From Formosa sp. Hel3_A1_48 (GTDB lineage: Bacteria; Bacteroidota; Bacteroidia; Flavobacteriales; Flavobacteriaceae), in assembly GCF_001735715.1 (NCBI RefSeq), contig NZ_CP017259.1, positions 927,501-991,500 of the forward strand: a DNA stretch of 64,000 nucleotides. Reading direction: 5' to 3'. Every line of letters starts with the position of its first letter. Position 1 is the first letter of the stretch. Shown in pieces: positions 18,409 to 27,134 of this stretch. The translations under genes and the position numbers were made by a program. Below the pieces are notes generated by a model. It saw nothing but the letters and a program-made list of their open reading frames with translations. It had not been told where the DNA came from and did not search any database.

Positions 18409-19266
18409 TTATTTTAATAATATACACCAGGCCTTTTGAACTTGGCCTTCGCGCAAATAATCTTGGGCCTTTTGGTGCAGTTCTTTTTTTGTTTTTAAAC
18501 TTTTGTGCTCCTGATTCTTACAGAAATCGTCGATTTCATTTTGGGTTGGCAATGCTTCTACATTACCTAAAAGTCCTAAATCATTACCAGTTAATATAGT
18601 GCTATTACGTAGCTCTTCTGGCAATGCATCAATACCGATACCCAATGTTCTGAGCGGCTTTGGGATTTCTAGAAACCCGTCTTTGGCTCGAATATAATAA
18701 CTTCCTCCTCCTCGTGCAACCAAATCTAGTTTTTCTTGATCAATTTCTCCTTTAATATTCAGCACTTCGTCTGAAACATGGAGTTTCAAAACTTTGCAGA
18801 TCACCAGATTTCCTGCGCCTTTGTCCTGACCTAAGGGCTTTATTTCAATGACTTTACACTCCATTTGAATGGGTGACTCTGCAACGCGAAAAGGCCGTAC
18901 CAATTCAGATTTTAGCATTGTTAAACCCGATTTGTCAAACTCATTAACGCCTTTGGCATATTCTGTACTGCTAAGCGACATTTGCTGAATCATTCCATAA
19001 TGCACTACATTTATCACCACCTCTGGAACATCTTGAACGTTTTGAAGTGTGTGTTTGGTTGTATTGTCACGAACGCGACGCGCTGGTGAAAAAATCAAAA
19101 TTGGTGGATTTGAACTGAAAATATTGTAAAAGCTAAAAGGAGATAGGTTAGGATTTCCTTCCGCATCAATTGTACTGGCAAAGGCAATAGGGCGTGGCGC
19201 CACAGCACTAGAAAGAAGTGCTTGCATTTGTTGAACAGTGCAGTCTTTTGGAACAAAGGAAGTCAT
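18409..19266 (-). CDS. Flavin reductase family protein
   Basis: A 285-residue FMN-binding split-barrel protein of the flavin reductase-like family. The segment LLSSAVAPRPIAFASTIDAEGNPNLSPFSFYN is a hallmark, followed by FSPARR.RDNTTKHT, E.VINVV and an EFDKSGLT segment. It may reduce flavin for a partner oxygenase or act alone, and no partner is nearby. Divergent from the histidine kinase gene. Confidence 0.88.
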   Translation of the reverse strand: MTSFVPKDCTVQQMQALLSSAVAPRPIAFASTIDAEGNPNLSPFSFYNIFSSNPPILIFSPARRVRDNTTKHTLQNVQDVPEVVINVVHYGMIQQMSLSSTEYAKGVNEFDKSGLTMLKSELVRPFRVAESPIQMECKVIEIKPLGQDKGAGNLVICKVLKLHVSDEVLNIKGEIDQEKLDLVARGGGSYYIRAKDGFLEIPKPLRTLGIGIDALPEELRNSTILTGNDLGLLGNVEALPTQNEIDDFCKNQEHKSLKTKKELHQKAQDYLREGQVQKAWCILLK

Positions 19267-19384
19267 AAGCTTAAATATATGACAAAATTAACAAATATGT
19301 CGTGAGATAAAAGAAGTTGATGGAAATTTAAAACAATAATATCAACATAATTACATTATATTTAGTGCTGAAAAAAAATATCCA

Positions 19385-20539
19385 ATGAAATTAAGTTCAA
19401 ATCGGTCAATAATCAATTGGGTTGTTATTCTGGTATCTTTTATTATAGTTTCCTTGATTTTGTGGAATACCTATCGCTTTTTTCAAAAGTTTAAAGATGA
19501 AGAACGCATCAAGATGGAGAATTTTTCTGAGGCGCAAAGAGAACTTGTGAAAACCCAAGATCTGGATGGTAACATAAGCGAATTGCCTTTAACAATTATT
19601 CAAAGCAACACAACAACACCCATGATCATTGAAGATTCAAAAGGGGTGTTTCAATCCAATAACGTCGAAATACGTACAGAAAACAATCAGCAGTACCTCA
19701 AAAAATTAAGTGAAAAATTTGCCAAAGAGAACACCCCAATTCAAGTTATATACAATGGCGAAGTACTATCAACATTTTATTATGGCAACTCGGATTTATT
19801 GAACAAATTAAAATATTACCCTTTGGCTCTGGTACTTATTATCGTTTTATTTTTGGGACTTATTTACTTTTTTTATCGAAGTTCACGGATTGCTACTCAA
19901 AACAAATTATGGACCGCTATGGCCAAAGAAACGGCACACCAAATTGGGACCCCCTTGTCCTCGCTCATTGGATGGGCTGAATTGCTCAAAAATGAAAACG
20001 TAAATTCTACATATATTGAGGAAATCAACAACGATATCAATAGACTTGAAACCATAACTGAACGCTTCAGTAAAATTGGCTCTATCCCTCAACTGACACC
20101 CACAGATATTGTCCAAGCAACAAGGAATTCCATTTTGTATTTGGAAGCACGAAGCAGTCAAATGATCACTTTTAATTCCAAATTGCTTGAAGGTGCTGTT
20201 TTAATTGACCTCAACGAGGCGCTCTACAGTTGGACTATTGAAAACTTGATAAAAAACAGCATTGATGCCATGAAAGGCAAAGGCGATTTAAATATTGTGA
20301 TGGAAGACAAACCAGAAGAGGTTTGTATACTGATTTCAGATACGGGCCAGGGGCTTTCCAAAAAACAATTCAACACTATTTTTGAAACGGGCTATACCAC
20401 CAAAAAAAGAGGTTGGGGACTTGGGCTTTCACTAGCCAAACGCATCATAGAACAGTATCATGATGGTAAAATTAAGGTGCTTTCTTCAGAACTGGGAAAA
20501 GGCACTACTTTTCAAATCACGCTCAAGAAGTCGATATAA
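19385..20539 (+). CDS. Orphan membrane sensor histidine kinase
   Basis: A 384-residue sensor kinase with two membrane helices (about 11-28 and 146-164) around a periplasmic sensor region of about 115 residues. The H-box KETAHQIGTPLSS has H185. The ATPase core follows: N-box NLIKNSIDAM, G1 DTGQGLSK, G2 GWGLGLSLAKRI. There is no HAMP or PAS domain and no response regulator gene nearby. In the H-box AHQIGTPLSS replaces the usual SHELRTPL, a variant common in Bacteroidota kinases. The signal sensed is unknown. Its 3' end overlaps the convergent HIT gene by 17 bp. Confidence 0.9.
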   Translation: MKLSSNRSIINWVVILVSFIIVSLILWNTYRFFQKFKDEERIKMENFSEAQRELVKTQDLDGNISELPLTIIQSNTTTPMIIEDSKGVFQSNNVEIRTENNQQYLKKLSEKFAKENTPIQVIYNGEVLSTFYYGNSDLLNKLKYYPLALVLIIVLFLGLIYFFYRSSRIATQNKLWTAMAKETAHQIGTPLSSLIGWAELLKNENVNSTYIEEINNDINRLETITERFSKIGSIPQLTPTDIVQATRNSILYLEARSSQMITFNSKLLEGAVLIDLNEALYSWTIENLIKNSIDAMKGKGDLNIVMEDKPEEVCILISDTGQGLSKKQFNTIFETGYTTKKRGWGLGLSLAKRIIEQYHDGKIKVLSSELGKGTTFQITLKKSI

Positions 20540-20921
20540 AACGAGCAATAGCCGTTGCTGTAGCTTGAAAATCTTCTGAAGTTGATTTTTCTTTTTTAAT
20601 GAATTGTGCATCTTCCATAGTATTCAATGGAATCAAATGTACGTGTACGTGCGGCACTTCTAGTCCGATGACTGTGAGTCCAATGCGTTTACAAGGAATT
20701 GCTTTTTTGATTGCTATGGCTACAGTTCGAGAAAAAGCCATCAATCCATTGTACGTAGTTTTGTCTAAATCAAAAAGTTGATCTACTTCTTTTTTGGGTA
20801 TGCAAAGCGTATGTCCTTTAGCATTAGGATTGATGTCCAAAAAGGCCAAAAAGTCATCAGTCTCTGCGACTTTGTGGCAAGGAATTTCTCCAGAAATTAT
20901 TTTTGAGAAAATTGAAGACAT
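20523..20921 (-). CDS. HIT family nucleotide hydrolase
   Basis: A 132-residue histidine triad protein of the Hint branch, hydrolysing nucleoside phosphoramidates or similar compounds. The triad HVHVHLIP (H91, H93, H95) is complete and the N-terminal CIFCKI-like segment appears as SIFSKIISGEIP. It lacks the zinc cysteines. It follows greA by 9 bp on the same strand, probably in one operon. Confidence 0.93.
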   Translation of the reverse strand: MSSIFSKIISGEIPCHKVAETDDFLAFLDINPNAKGHTLCIPKKEVDQLFDLDKTTYNGLMAFSRTVAIAIKKAIPCKRIGLTVIGLEVPHVHVHLIPLNTMEDAQFIKKEKSTSEDFQATATAIARFISTS

Positions 20922-20930
20922 CGTTGATTT

Positions 20931-21404
20931 TTATCGAGTGATTTCTAAAATTTCAAACTTGATAACACCATTGGGGACTTGAATTTCAGCAATATCTCCT
21001 ACGCTTTTTCCAAGCAGACCCTTTCCGATTGGTGAATTCACAGAAATTTTACCTGCTGCCAAATCAGCTTCGCCATCGGCAACCAACAGGTAAGTAAGCT
21101 CCATGCCATTGGCTTGATTTTTTATTTTCACATTAGACAAAACCAATGCTTTGGAGGTGTCCAATTGCGATTCATCTATCAGACGAGCCCCAGCTAGGGT
21201 GTCTTCAAGTTTAGAAATACGCATTTCGAGCATACCTTGTGCTTCTTTGGCAGCGTCGTATTCGGCGTTTTCACTCAAATCTCCTTTGTCTCGAGCTTCT
21301 GCAATTGCCTTAGAGGCTTTCACGCGTTCCACGTCTTTGAGTTGCTGCAACTCATCACGCAGTTTTTTTAGCCCTTCGGCTGTATAATATGAAACCTTAC
21401 TCAT
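20931..21404 (-). CDS. greA: Transcription elongation factor GreA
   Basis: A 157-residue cleavage factor that rescues backtracked RNA polymerase. The N-terminal coiled coil carries the conserved acidic tip ARDKGDLSENAEY, and the C-terminal FKBP-like domain includes ISVNSPIGKGLLGKSVGD. A hairpin with a U-rich flank lies in its leader at 21470-21489. A -7-like box TATATTTG lies on the minus strand at 21496-21503. It is followed by the HIT gene. Confidence 0.97.
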   Translation of the reverse strand: MSKVSYYTAEGLKKLRDELQQLKDVERVKASKAIAEARDKGDLSENAEYDAAKEAQGMLEMRISKLEDTLAGARLIDESQLDTSKALVLSNVKIKNQANGMELTYLLVADGEADLAAGKISVNSPIGKGLLGKSVGDIAEIQVPNGVIKFEILEITR

Positions 21405-21463
21405 TAGTTCAAGTTGTTGTTTTAATTTAGATTTAGGTTGTTTTTTTAGCTATTAGCTAAAAT

Positions 21464-21489
21464 AGAAAAAATCTCGCGTTTACGAGATT
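21464..21489 (-). promoter_or_regulatory. Terminator-like hairpin in the greA leader
   Basis: On the minus strand a perfect 7-bp stem AATCTCG/CGAGATT with loop TAAACG is followed by TTTTTTC, and then by a small AGCTAATAGCT inverted repeat. It lies about 60-85 bases upstream of the greA start and just after a -7-like box at 21496-21503. It is either a 5' stabilising stem or an attenuator. Confidence 0.45.
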
Positions 21490-21563
21490 AGAATACAAAT
21501 ATACAAAATATTTAACTTCTACTGTATTTTGTTGTATTTTGGCATAGCTTTTATAAATTCCAT

Positions 21564-22037
21564 ATGATAATGCTGCGCAAACCTCTGCTTTTTCTATATG
21601 ATTTGGGAACAAAATTCTTTTGTTATTCTTTGCTGTGTTTATTGCTCTTGAATTGCTCAGATGGGAGTAATTATGATGAAAATTGTGATTTTCTATTGAA
21701 CGTAGGTGTCAATGTAAGCTTAAACCTAAACCTATCACAATACAACCAATTGAGTTTTCCAAGCAATCCTGTATACATACCCAATGAAGGTAATGGCGGT
21801 ATTATTGTCAACAACACCGGTACAGGTTATGTTGCTTTTGATGCGGCAGACCCCAATACTCCACTCAGTAACAATTGCTTGATACAAATCATTGACGGGA
21901 TCGGTGTGAGTAGTTGTGATGAAACCCACAAATATGATTTGGTGCTTGGCCTCCCTTTTCAAAATACTAATTTGCGTTGTTCGCTCAAGCCCTATCGTGT
22001 AGAACGCAACGGCAATGAATTGTTTGTTTATAATTAA
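21564..22037 (+). CDS. Lipoprotein with a degenerate Rieske-like fold
   Basis: A 157-residue protein with a lipoprotein signal (LLCLLLLNCSD, lipid Cys31). The mature region has a pattern known from small Rieske-like proteins encoded next to greA in other Flavobacteriaceae: GGIIVNNTGTGYVAFDAADPN, a glycine-rich turn, a CDETHKYD segment and an L.PYRVE.NGN strand. Intact Rieske proteins have C-P-H and C-x-x-H pairs; here the first pair is changed to ADPN and the second is incomplete, so cluster binding is doubtful. The family link is from memory and moderate. Confidence 0.6.
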   Translation: MIMLRKPLLFLYDLGTKFFCYSLLCLLLLNCSDGSNYDENCDFLLNVGVNVSLNLNLSQYNQLSFPSNPVYIPNEGNGGIIVNNTGTGYVAFDAADPNTPLSNNCLIQIIDGIGVSSCDETHKYDLVLGLPFQNTNLRCSLKPYRVERNGNELFVYN

Positions 22038-22040
22038 ATA

Positions 22041-22069
22041 AAAACCCCACACCAATAGTGCAGGGTTTT
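22041..22069. terminator. Bidirectional terminator between convergent genes
   Basis: AAAACCC pairs with GGGTTTT, with an inner CAC/GTG pairing and a small bulge. It lies between the convergent lipoprotein and TonB receptor genes. Confidence 0.75.
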
Positions 22070-22089
22070 ATAATCAAATCATTTGTAAT

Positions 22090-24207
22090 TTAAAACATCA
22101 AGGTCATACCTAGCAAAAAGTTGCGCGTTGCTTGTGGGTAGTATCCTTGTATTTCGGTGGCTGTAGGGCCGCTCCAAGTATCCAGATAAGTGAAACCACG
22201 GTCCACATACTCTAAATCAAAAAGATTATTGACCATGCCCGTAAAGACAATAGAATCAAATACATTATTCACGGGAAGAGTGTACGTGAAATTAAAATCT
22301 GTTACAAAATAGCTGTCCAACTTAGAGGCCTCAGTATCGGTATTGCTCAAGTATTGCTCCCCAACATATTTGCCTATCAATGCGGCTCTGAACTTTGTAT
22401 TCGGCGCATATTCTAAAGCGTGTGTCGTAATCAAATCAGGTGAAAAAGCAATATTGGTATCGTTTAAATTTTGCACAGCACCATCACGATTGATGGTCAA
22501 ATCCTGGATTTTGTTTTTGCTTAACGCAAAATTTGAGACTAAAGACAATTGCTCTGTAAGTACAATACTAACGTCTAATTCTAGTCCTAAACGGTAGCTT
22601 TTATCCACATTTTCACGAAGGTACTCGCCGACGTTGTCCAATGCGCCGCTAAGCACGAGCTGGTTGTTGTATTGCATATAATATACATTGGCATTTAAGC
22701 GTAGGCGGTCACTTTCATGACGCCACCCTAATTCAAAATCATTCAACTCTTCGTGTTGTACATCTACAGCGTTACTTTCAAAATCGTTCCGATTGGGCTC
22801 TTTATTGGCGCGCGCATAGGAAACATAAAGACTGTTGCCTGGATTCAACGTATAAGTAAACCCTAACTTAGGATTGAAAAAATCAAAACGTTCATCTATA
22901 TCGATTGGCGCCCTGTCCGATGTTAGCCCTGTAGTTGTATAATTTACAAATCGCCCTTGGATATCCAAAAAGGCCTGCAGTTTTTCGGACATTCTAAAAG
23001 TGGCTTTAGAAAAAATACTAAAGTCAGACTTATCCGAAATACTCAAATAATAACGGTCTCTAATATTTGTTTCAGAGGCCAAATCACTACCCCAAATAAT
23101 TTCACCATAATGATCATTGGTATAGTCGCTATAAGAAATGCCTGTAATGAGTTCCAGACTATTCTTTTTGTAAGTCACATTGGCATTTGCTACATAAAAA
23201 TGATTGTCTAACCAACGGCGAACGACAACGTCGCTGTCTTCATTGATAAGATTGTTGTAATCCGCTGCACTGCGTCCGTCTTTGAATTGCTCAAAATACC
23301 CTTTACCCCTAGTGTAATTAAGACCAATATTAGTCGACCAATTGGCATTTAATGTTTCAATCCAATGCAACTGGTAGTGATCCTGCCAATAGTTATCTGT
23401 CTCATTGTCGTAGGTATAAGGATTCTGAGTACGGTCTTCCTCTAATTGATCTTTAGAAAGACCATACCATGCTTGGTAGGTTTTTTCTTTTCCTCCAAAA
23501 GCAATGGCTTTGACTATAGTGTTTTTATCAACATAATTTCCTTGTAAATAATAGGATTTCAAATCTGTAAAAGCACGGTCAACATAACCATCAGAATAAA
23601 TTTTGGAAAGTCTACCCGCAAACTCAAAGTGATCATTCAAAAGGCCAGTCGTAAATTTAATACTGTGCTTTCGAGTCCCAAAAGAACCAAATGAATTGGC
23701 AATTTCGCCGCCTGCGTTCTCTGAAATACCATCCGTCAAGATATTTAAGCTTGCCCCAAAAGCCCCCGAGCCATTGGTAGATGTACCAACTCCACGTTGC
23801 AATTGTAAACTTTCAACTGATGAAGCAAAGTCTCCAAGATTGACCCAAAAGGTACCCTGACTTTCAGCATCATTGTAAGGAATTCCATTAATGGTGACAT
23901 TGACTCGCGTAGCATCGCTTCCTCGTACTCTAAGATAAGTGTAGCCGATTCCTGTACCAGCATCAGAGGAAGAGACAACAGATGGAAGATAATTCAAAAG
24001 CACAGGGATGTCTTGTCCTAAATTACGCTTTCGAATATCCTTTTTAGTGAGATTAGAATGTGTGATTGGTGCATTGGGTTGTACACGAACTGCTTTAACC
24101 AAAACCTCATCGAGATTTTGTGTTTGGGTTGAATCCTGTGGTTGTGCTTCTTGTGCCCATAGTGGTACTACCAAAATGAATGCAAGATAAAGAATGTAAT
24201 TTTTCAT
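22090..24207 (-). CDS. TonB-dependent receptor, predicted for thiamin
   Basis: A 705-residue outer membrane receptor. It has a signal peptide (cleavage near WAQEAQ) and a TonB-box-like region LDEVLVKAVRV. The plug domain (about residues 50-165) contains YLRVRGSDATRVNVTINGIPYND and LQRGVGTSTNGSGAFG. A 22-strand type barrel ends in a C-terminal Phe (LLGMTLMF). There is no carboxypeptidase-like N-terminal domain and no SusD partner, which argues against glycan uptake. A TPP riboswitch sits directly upstream, so thiamin or a thiamin precursor is the most probable ligand, as proposed for TPP-regulated receptors in Bacteroidota. Confidence 0.9.
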   Translation of the reverse strand: MKNYILYLAFILVVPLWAQEAQPQDSTQTQNLDEVLVKAVRVQPNAPITHSNLTKKDIRKRNLGQDIPVLLNYLPSVVSSSDAGTGIGYTYLRVRGSDATRVNVTINGIPYNDAESQGTFWVNLGDFASSVESLQLQRGVGTSTNGSGAFGASLNILTDGISENAGGEIANSFGSFGTRKHSIKFTTGLLNDHFEFAGRLSKIYSDGYVDRAFTDLKSYYLQGNYVDKNTIVKAIAFGGKEKTYQAWYGLSKDQLEEDRTQNPYTYDNETDNYWQDHYQLHWIETLNANWSTNIGLNYTRGKGYFEQFKDGRSAADYNNLINEDSDVVVRRWLDNHFYVANANVTYKKNSLELITGISYSDYTNDHYGEIIWGSDLASETNIRDRYYLSISDKSDFSIFSKATFRMSEKLQAFLDIQGRFVNYTTTGLTSDRAPIDIDERFDFFNPKLGFTYTLNPGNSLYVSYARANKEPNRNDFESNAVDVQHEELNDFELGWRHESDRLRLNANVYYMQYNNQLVLSGALDNVGEYLRENVDKSYRLGLELDVSIVLTEQLSLVSNFALSKNKIQDLTINRDGAVQNLNDTNIAFSPDLITTHALEYAPNTKFRAALIGKYVGEQYLSNTDTEASKLDSYFVTDFNFTYTLPVNNVFDSIVFTGMVNNLFDLEYVDRGFTYLDTWSGPTATEIQGYYPQATRNFLLGMTLMF

Positions 24208-24275
24208 ACGATTGTTTTTAAATAATCGAATAAAAAGAGGTCATTATTCTTTGTTAATAATAAATAAAATATAAA

Positions 24276-24294
24276 CTGAAACGCTTTGTTTCAG
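24276..24294 (-). terminator. Probable expression platform terminator of the TPP riboswitch
   Basis: On the minus strand CTGAAAC-AAAGC-GTTTCAG forms a perfect 7-bp hairpin followed by a T-rich run (TTTATATTTTATTT). It starts 5 bases after the conserved GGGAA block of the aptamer and about 70 bases before the receptor start, the position expected of a ligand-controlled terminator. Confidence 0.6.
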
Positions 24295-24362
24295 ACGATT
24301 CCCTAAACAGCATTACCTGTTCTAGGTTCAATGGGTATGATCTCAGCCATGCGGCACCCCTT
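24295..24362 (-). promoter_or_regulatory. TPP riboswitch (thi box)
   Basis: On the minus strand the conserved thi-box blocks occur in order: GGGGTGCC (24353-24360), CTGAGA (24341-24346), ACCC (24333-24336), GAACCT (24324-24329), GTAATGC (24310-24316) and GGGAA (24299-24303). The P3 arm is reduced to a GCC/GGC stem. A -7-like box TAATTTTG is at 24377-24384, just upstream. It controls the TonB-dependent receptor gene. Confidence 0.93.
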
Positions 24363-24424
24363 TTTTGAGAACGACACAAAATTACATTAGAAAATATATT
24401 TATGCTAATTATTAAAAGACTTTT

Positions 24425-25978
24425 TTAATCCTCTAATTGATGTGGTGCTTTGAGTAAATCTGCTATTGATTTTACCGGAGTAAATGTAGTAAGGGGCACC
24501 TCTACAAAAATGGTATTCCAGCCAGCCATACCCCCATTCCAAAGGCCTGGGCGTTCAAGTGTTTTGAGTTTCTTTCCATATTTGTTTTTGACCGCCACAA
24601 AATGAGTGTTTAAATCAACAAACTGTTCTAAATCATACTTTTCTCCTTTATAATCTCTAATGCCACAAACAAGATCAACAGGATTAAAATGAGTTGAAGA
24701 TTTTGAAATCGCTTTCTGGTGTTTGGAATTAGTATTGATTTGATTCATTTCAACAATTTGAAGGCTTAATTCTCCATTTTCTTTTTTAACCCAAAATGGA
24801 CCACCACCAGGTTCGCCTTCATTTTTAACCATTCCACAAACGCGAATTGGACGATGAATACGCGATTTCAAATACTCTATCTTAAAATGATGCGCATATT
24901 TCTCAAATTCTTTGCTGATAAACACATTCATTTGATCAGATAGAAAATTAGCAATTTCATTAACTCTGTTTTCATTAATTGATGAATCATCTAACTCCAA
25001 AGCATAATCAAAAGCTTGCTTTTGAATTTTTAACAACAACCCTGCTAAAACATTCTTATAAAATACCATCAGATCCCCACGGTGCTGCATAAGCACATTA
25101 TCAATGTTTTTGATGAAAATCAAATCTGCATCAATCGCGTTTAAATTAGAAATTAAAGCCCCATGTCCAGAGGGTCTAAATAATAATTTGCCCTCTAATC
25201 TAAAGGGCGTGTTATCAAGGCCTACGGAAATTGTATCCGTTTTTGGGTCTTGAAAAGAGTAGTCAATTTCAAACTGTGTTTCTGTTTTGGACTCCACAAT
25301 GGTTTTGATGGTTTCAAAATGAGCCACAAACTGTTGGTGGTGATCTTTTGAGACTGTAAAGTGAAGTGAGGCCTTACCGCCAACAGAAGCGTACTTGCTA
25401 GCTTCAATCAAATGCTCCTCGAAAGCAGTCGATACATACGAGCGGTAATTATGAAAAGGCAATAATCCTTTAGGGTATTCGCCAAAGTTAAAATGTTCTT
25501 TTGCTAACATAATCTCTACAAACAATAACCGTCTTTGATCTAAAGTCATTTGTTTATATTCTGGATAATTCTTTTTCAATGCAGCAAAAACTTTGTCGTG
25601 AAATGGTAGCTTTTCAACGGTAACAAAAAACAAAAATAAATCTATACTTTTTGTTCTGTTAACATAGGAATTAATGGTTTCTTTATTGATGTTATAATTA
25701 TCCAAAAACAAATAAAGACTTTTAAACATTCTGGATGCTGCACCAGAAGCTGGAACAAATTTTATAATAGAAATATTCTCTTTTGAAGTCTTATAGAAAG
25801 AGGCGTAAAAGTCAACTTCTTTATTATTCATCTGAACAATACCATTACCCACGACAGCTGGGGCACACAAGTTTATGTTTGTGTTTTTATTGGTAAAACA
25901 TGAAAGTTGATTTTCGATCGTTTTAACGCCTAAGCCTCTTTCAGTAATTTGACTAATTTCTTTGGCTGTAAACTTCAA
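24425..25978 (-). CDS. DUF4301 family protein
   Basis: A 517-residue cytosolic protein of the DUF4301 family, which is largely limited to Bacteroidota and has no known function. Visible conserved stretches are KFVPASGAASRMFKSL (near residue 75), RPSGHGALI.NLN, a VCGMVKNEGEPGGGPFWV segment and WNGGMAGWNT near the C-terminus. The GEPGGGPFWV and RPSGHGAL blocks, rich in glycine, look like substrate- or nucleotide-binding loops and resemble nucleotidyltransferase-type enzymes, but this is inference. Its start overlaps the stop of the kinase gene (ATGA), tying it to the PnuC-kinase pair. Confidence 0.85.
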   Translation of the reverse strand: MKFTAKEISQITERGLGVKTIENQLSCFTNKNTNINLCAPAVVGNGIVQMNNKEVDFYASFYKTSKENISIIKFVPASGAASRMFKSLYLFLDNYNINKETINSYVNRTKSIDLFLFFVTVEKLPFHDKVFAALKKNYPEYKQMTLDQRRLLFVEIMLAKEHFNFGEYPKGLLPFHNYRSYVSTAFEEHLIEASKYASVGGKASLHFTVSKDHHQQFVAHFETIKTIVESKTETQFEIDYSFQDPKTDTISVGLDNTPFRLEGKLLFRPSGHGALISNLNAIDADLIFIKNIDNVLMQHRGDLMVFYKNVLAGLLLKIQKQAFDYALELDDSSINENRVNEIANFLSDQMNVFISKEFEKYAHHFKIEYLKSRIHRPIRVCGMVKNEGEPGGGPFWVKKENGELSLQIVEMNQINTNSKHQKAISKSSTHFNPVDLVCGIRDYKGEKYDLEQFVDLNTHFVAVKNKYGKKLKTLERPGLWNGGMAGWNTIFVEVPLTTFTPVKSIADLLKAPHQLED

Positions 25979-26544
25979 TTTCTTGTGCTTATTAGTTGAT
26001 CTATATGAGCTATAGCAGTATTAAATCGTTGCCTTTTAGTTCCTTCCAAAACAATGAAAGGTACATTTTGCGCCTTAAGCGCCCCCTCAAAGCATTCAAA
26101 CATATATTCACGCTCATTAGGCTTGTCACGTAAATCGTCTCCTACCCATGGAACGTCAATGCCGCATAAAAAGTATAAATCATATGAGTTTTTTTTGATA
26201 TTTAACACAATTTCAGGAGGGCAATAGCCATCATAGTAAATTTCTGAATAAACTTTAATTTGTAAAAGATTGGTGTCACAAAAAAGGATTTTATCGGCGA
26301 GCTTTGCTTTGTTGTTTTCCAATTGCATTTGCCCCTCAGCTATTGGGATTAGGTCTGATTTGGTACATACGGCGCGTTGATGATCCCATTTGTGTTGTAG
26401 ATATTGTCGCATATACTCAGGAACAAACATTGTTTTGTAATGTGTCGCTAATTCTTCTGCAAGAGTAGATTTCCCTGTGGATTCAGGTCCAAAAAGAACA
26501 ATCCTTACACAAGCTGAAGCTATTTTACTAATTGTTTTTTCCAT
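25975..26544 (-). CDS. NadR-like kinase (AAA family ATPase)
   Basis: A 189-residue P-loop kinase resembling the ribosylnicotinamide kinase domain of NadR. Walker A is GPESTGKST, followed by the VPEYMRQYL segment (a typical substrate-site Glu-Tyr). Walker B-like LFCDTN comes next, then a lid segment PWVGDDLRDKPNERE. The N-terminal adenylyltransferase domain of NadR is absent. It overlaps pnuC by 25 bp and DUF4301 by 4 bp. Beside a PnuC transporter the expected role is to phosphorylate the imported vitamin (nicotinamide riboside or, given the nearby TPP riboswitch, possibly thiamin), so trapping it. Confidence 0.85.
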   Translation of the reverse strand: MEKTISKIASACVRIVLFGPESTGKSTLAEELATHYKTMFVPEYMRQYLQHKWDHQRAVCTKSDLIPIAEGQMQLENNKAKLADKILFCDTNLLQIKVYSEIYYDGYCPPEIVLNIKKNSYDLYFLCGIDVPWVGDDLRDKPNEREYMFECFEGALKAQNVPFIVLEGTKRQRFNTAIAHIDQLISTRN

Positions 26545-27134
26545 TCAAAATATCCTTGAACCGCTAGAATTAAAAAAATAATAAATTGTAGTCCTGAAAA
26601 CCCAAGTCCTTTAATAAAGTATAAAGGGATAGAGATTAAATTACCAACAATCCAAAAAAGCCAATGTTCAATTTTTTTGTTGGCCATAAGCCACATTGCC
26701 GCAAAAAACACAGCTGTTGTAAACGTATCAAAATAATCGGTTAGTCGATCGAAACGATCAAAATAAAAATACACTAAAACAACAAACGTAGCCGTGCCTA
26801 CAAAAATAATCAATGCATTGGACATGTCTTTGATCGAAGCATATGAAACTTCAATAGTACTGCCTTTTATAAAACGGCGCCACATATACCAACCATATAA
26901 ACTCATCAGTGTGTAATAGCTATTGATGATCACATCCCCATAGAGAGAAAATTTAAAACAAATATATATGTATAAGGATGTGCTGATAATTCCTGTAGGA
27001 AATACGAGAATGTTTTCTTTTTTCGCATACCAAACACTAAAAATACCTAGTACAACTGCTGCTATTTCAAGAGCAATATCTAGTGCAGGTGCTGAAGTAT
27101 ATGGCGCTACAAAAAAATCAATCAATTCGTTCAT
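26520..27134 (-). CDS. pnuC: PnuC family vitamin transporter
   Basis: A 204-residue membrane protein with about seven hydrophobic helices. Typical PnuC blocks are the N-terminal EIAAVVLGIFSVWYAKKENILVFPTGI segment, then NSYY and YGWYMWRR (NxxY and WxxW motifs), and a C-terminal WIVGNLISIPLYF segment. PnuC proteins move vitamins (nicotinamide riboside, thiamin as PnuT, or riboflavin) by facilitated diffusion and rely on a kinase to trap them. The next gene is such a kinase. Substrate undecided: the kinase resembles NadR, but a TPP riboswitch controls the adjacent receptor. It overlaps the phosphopantetheinyl transferase gene by 4 bp. Confidence 0.9.
   Translation of the reverse strand: MNELIDFFVAPYTSAPALDIALEIAAVVLGIFSVWYAKKENILVFPTGIISTSLYIYICFKFSLYGDVIINSYYTLMSLYGWYMWRRFIKGSTIEVSYASIKDMSNALIIFVGTATFVVLVYFYFDRFDRLTDYFDTFTTAVFFAAMWLMANKKIEHWLFWIVGNLISIPLYFIKGLGFSGLQFIIFLILAVQGYFEWKKQLVK

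Noticed and set aside
22343-23211. Plus-strand frames opposite the TonB receptor
   Set aside because: Antisense to a complete receptor gene; no start context or recognisable product.
24209-24228. Small inverted repeat CGATT/AATCG just before the TonB receptor start, considered as a start-codon sequestering element
   Set aside because: Only 5 bp with a long A/T loop; the stronger hairpin at 24276-24294 is a better expression platform.
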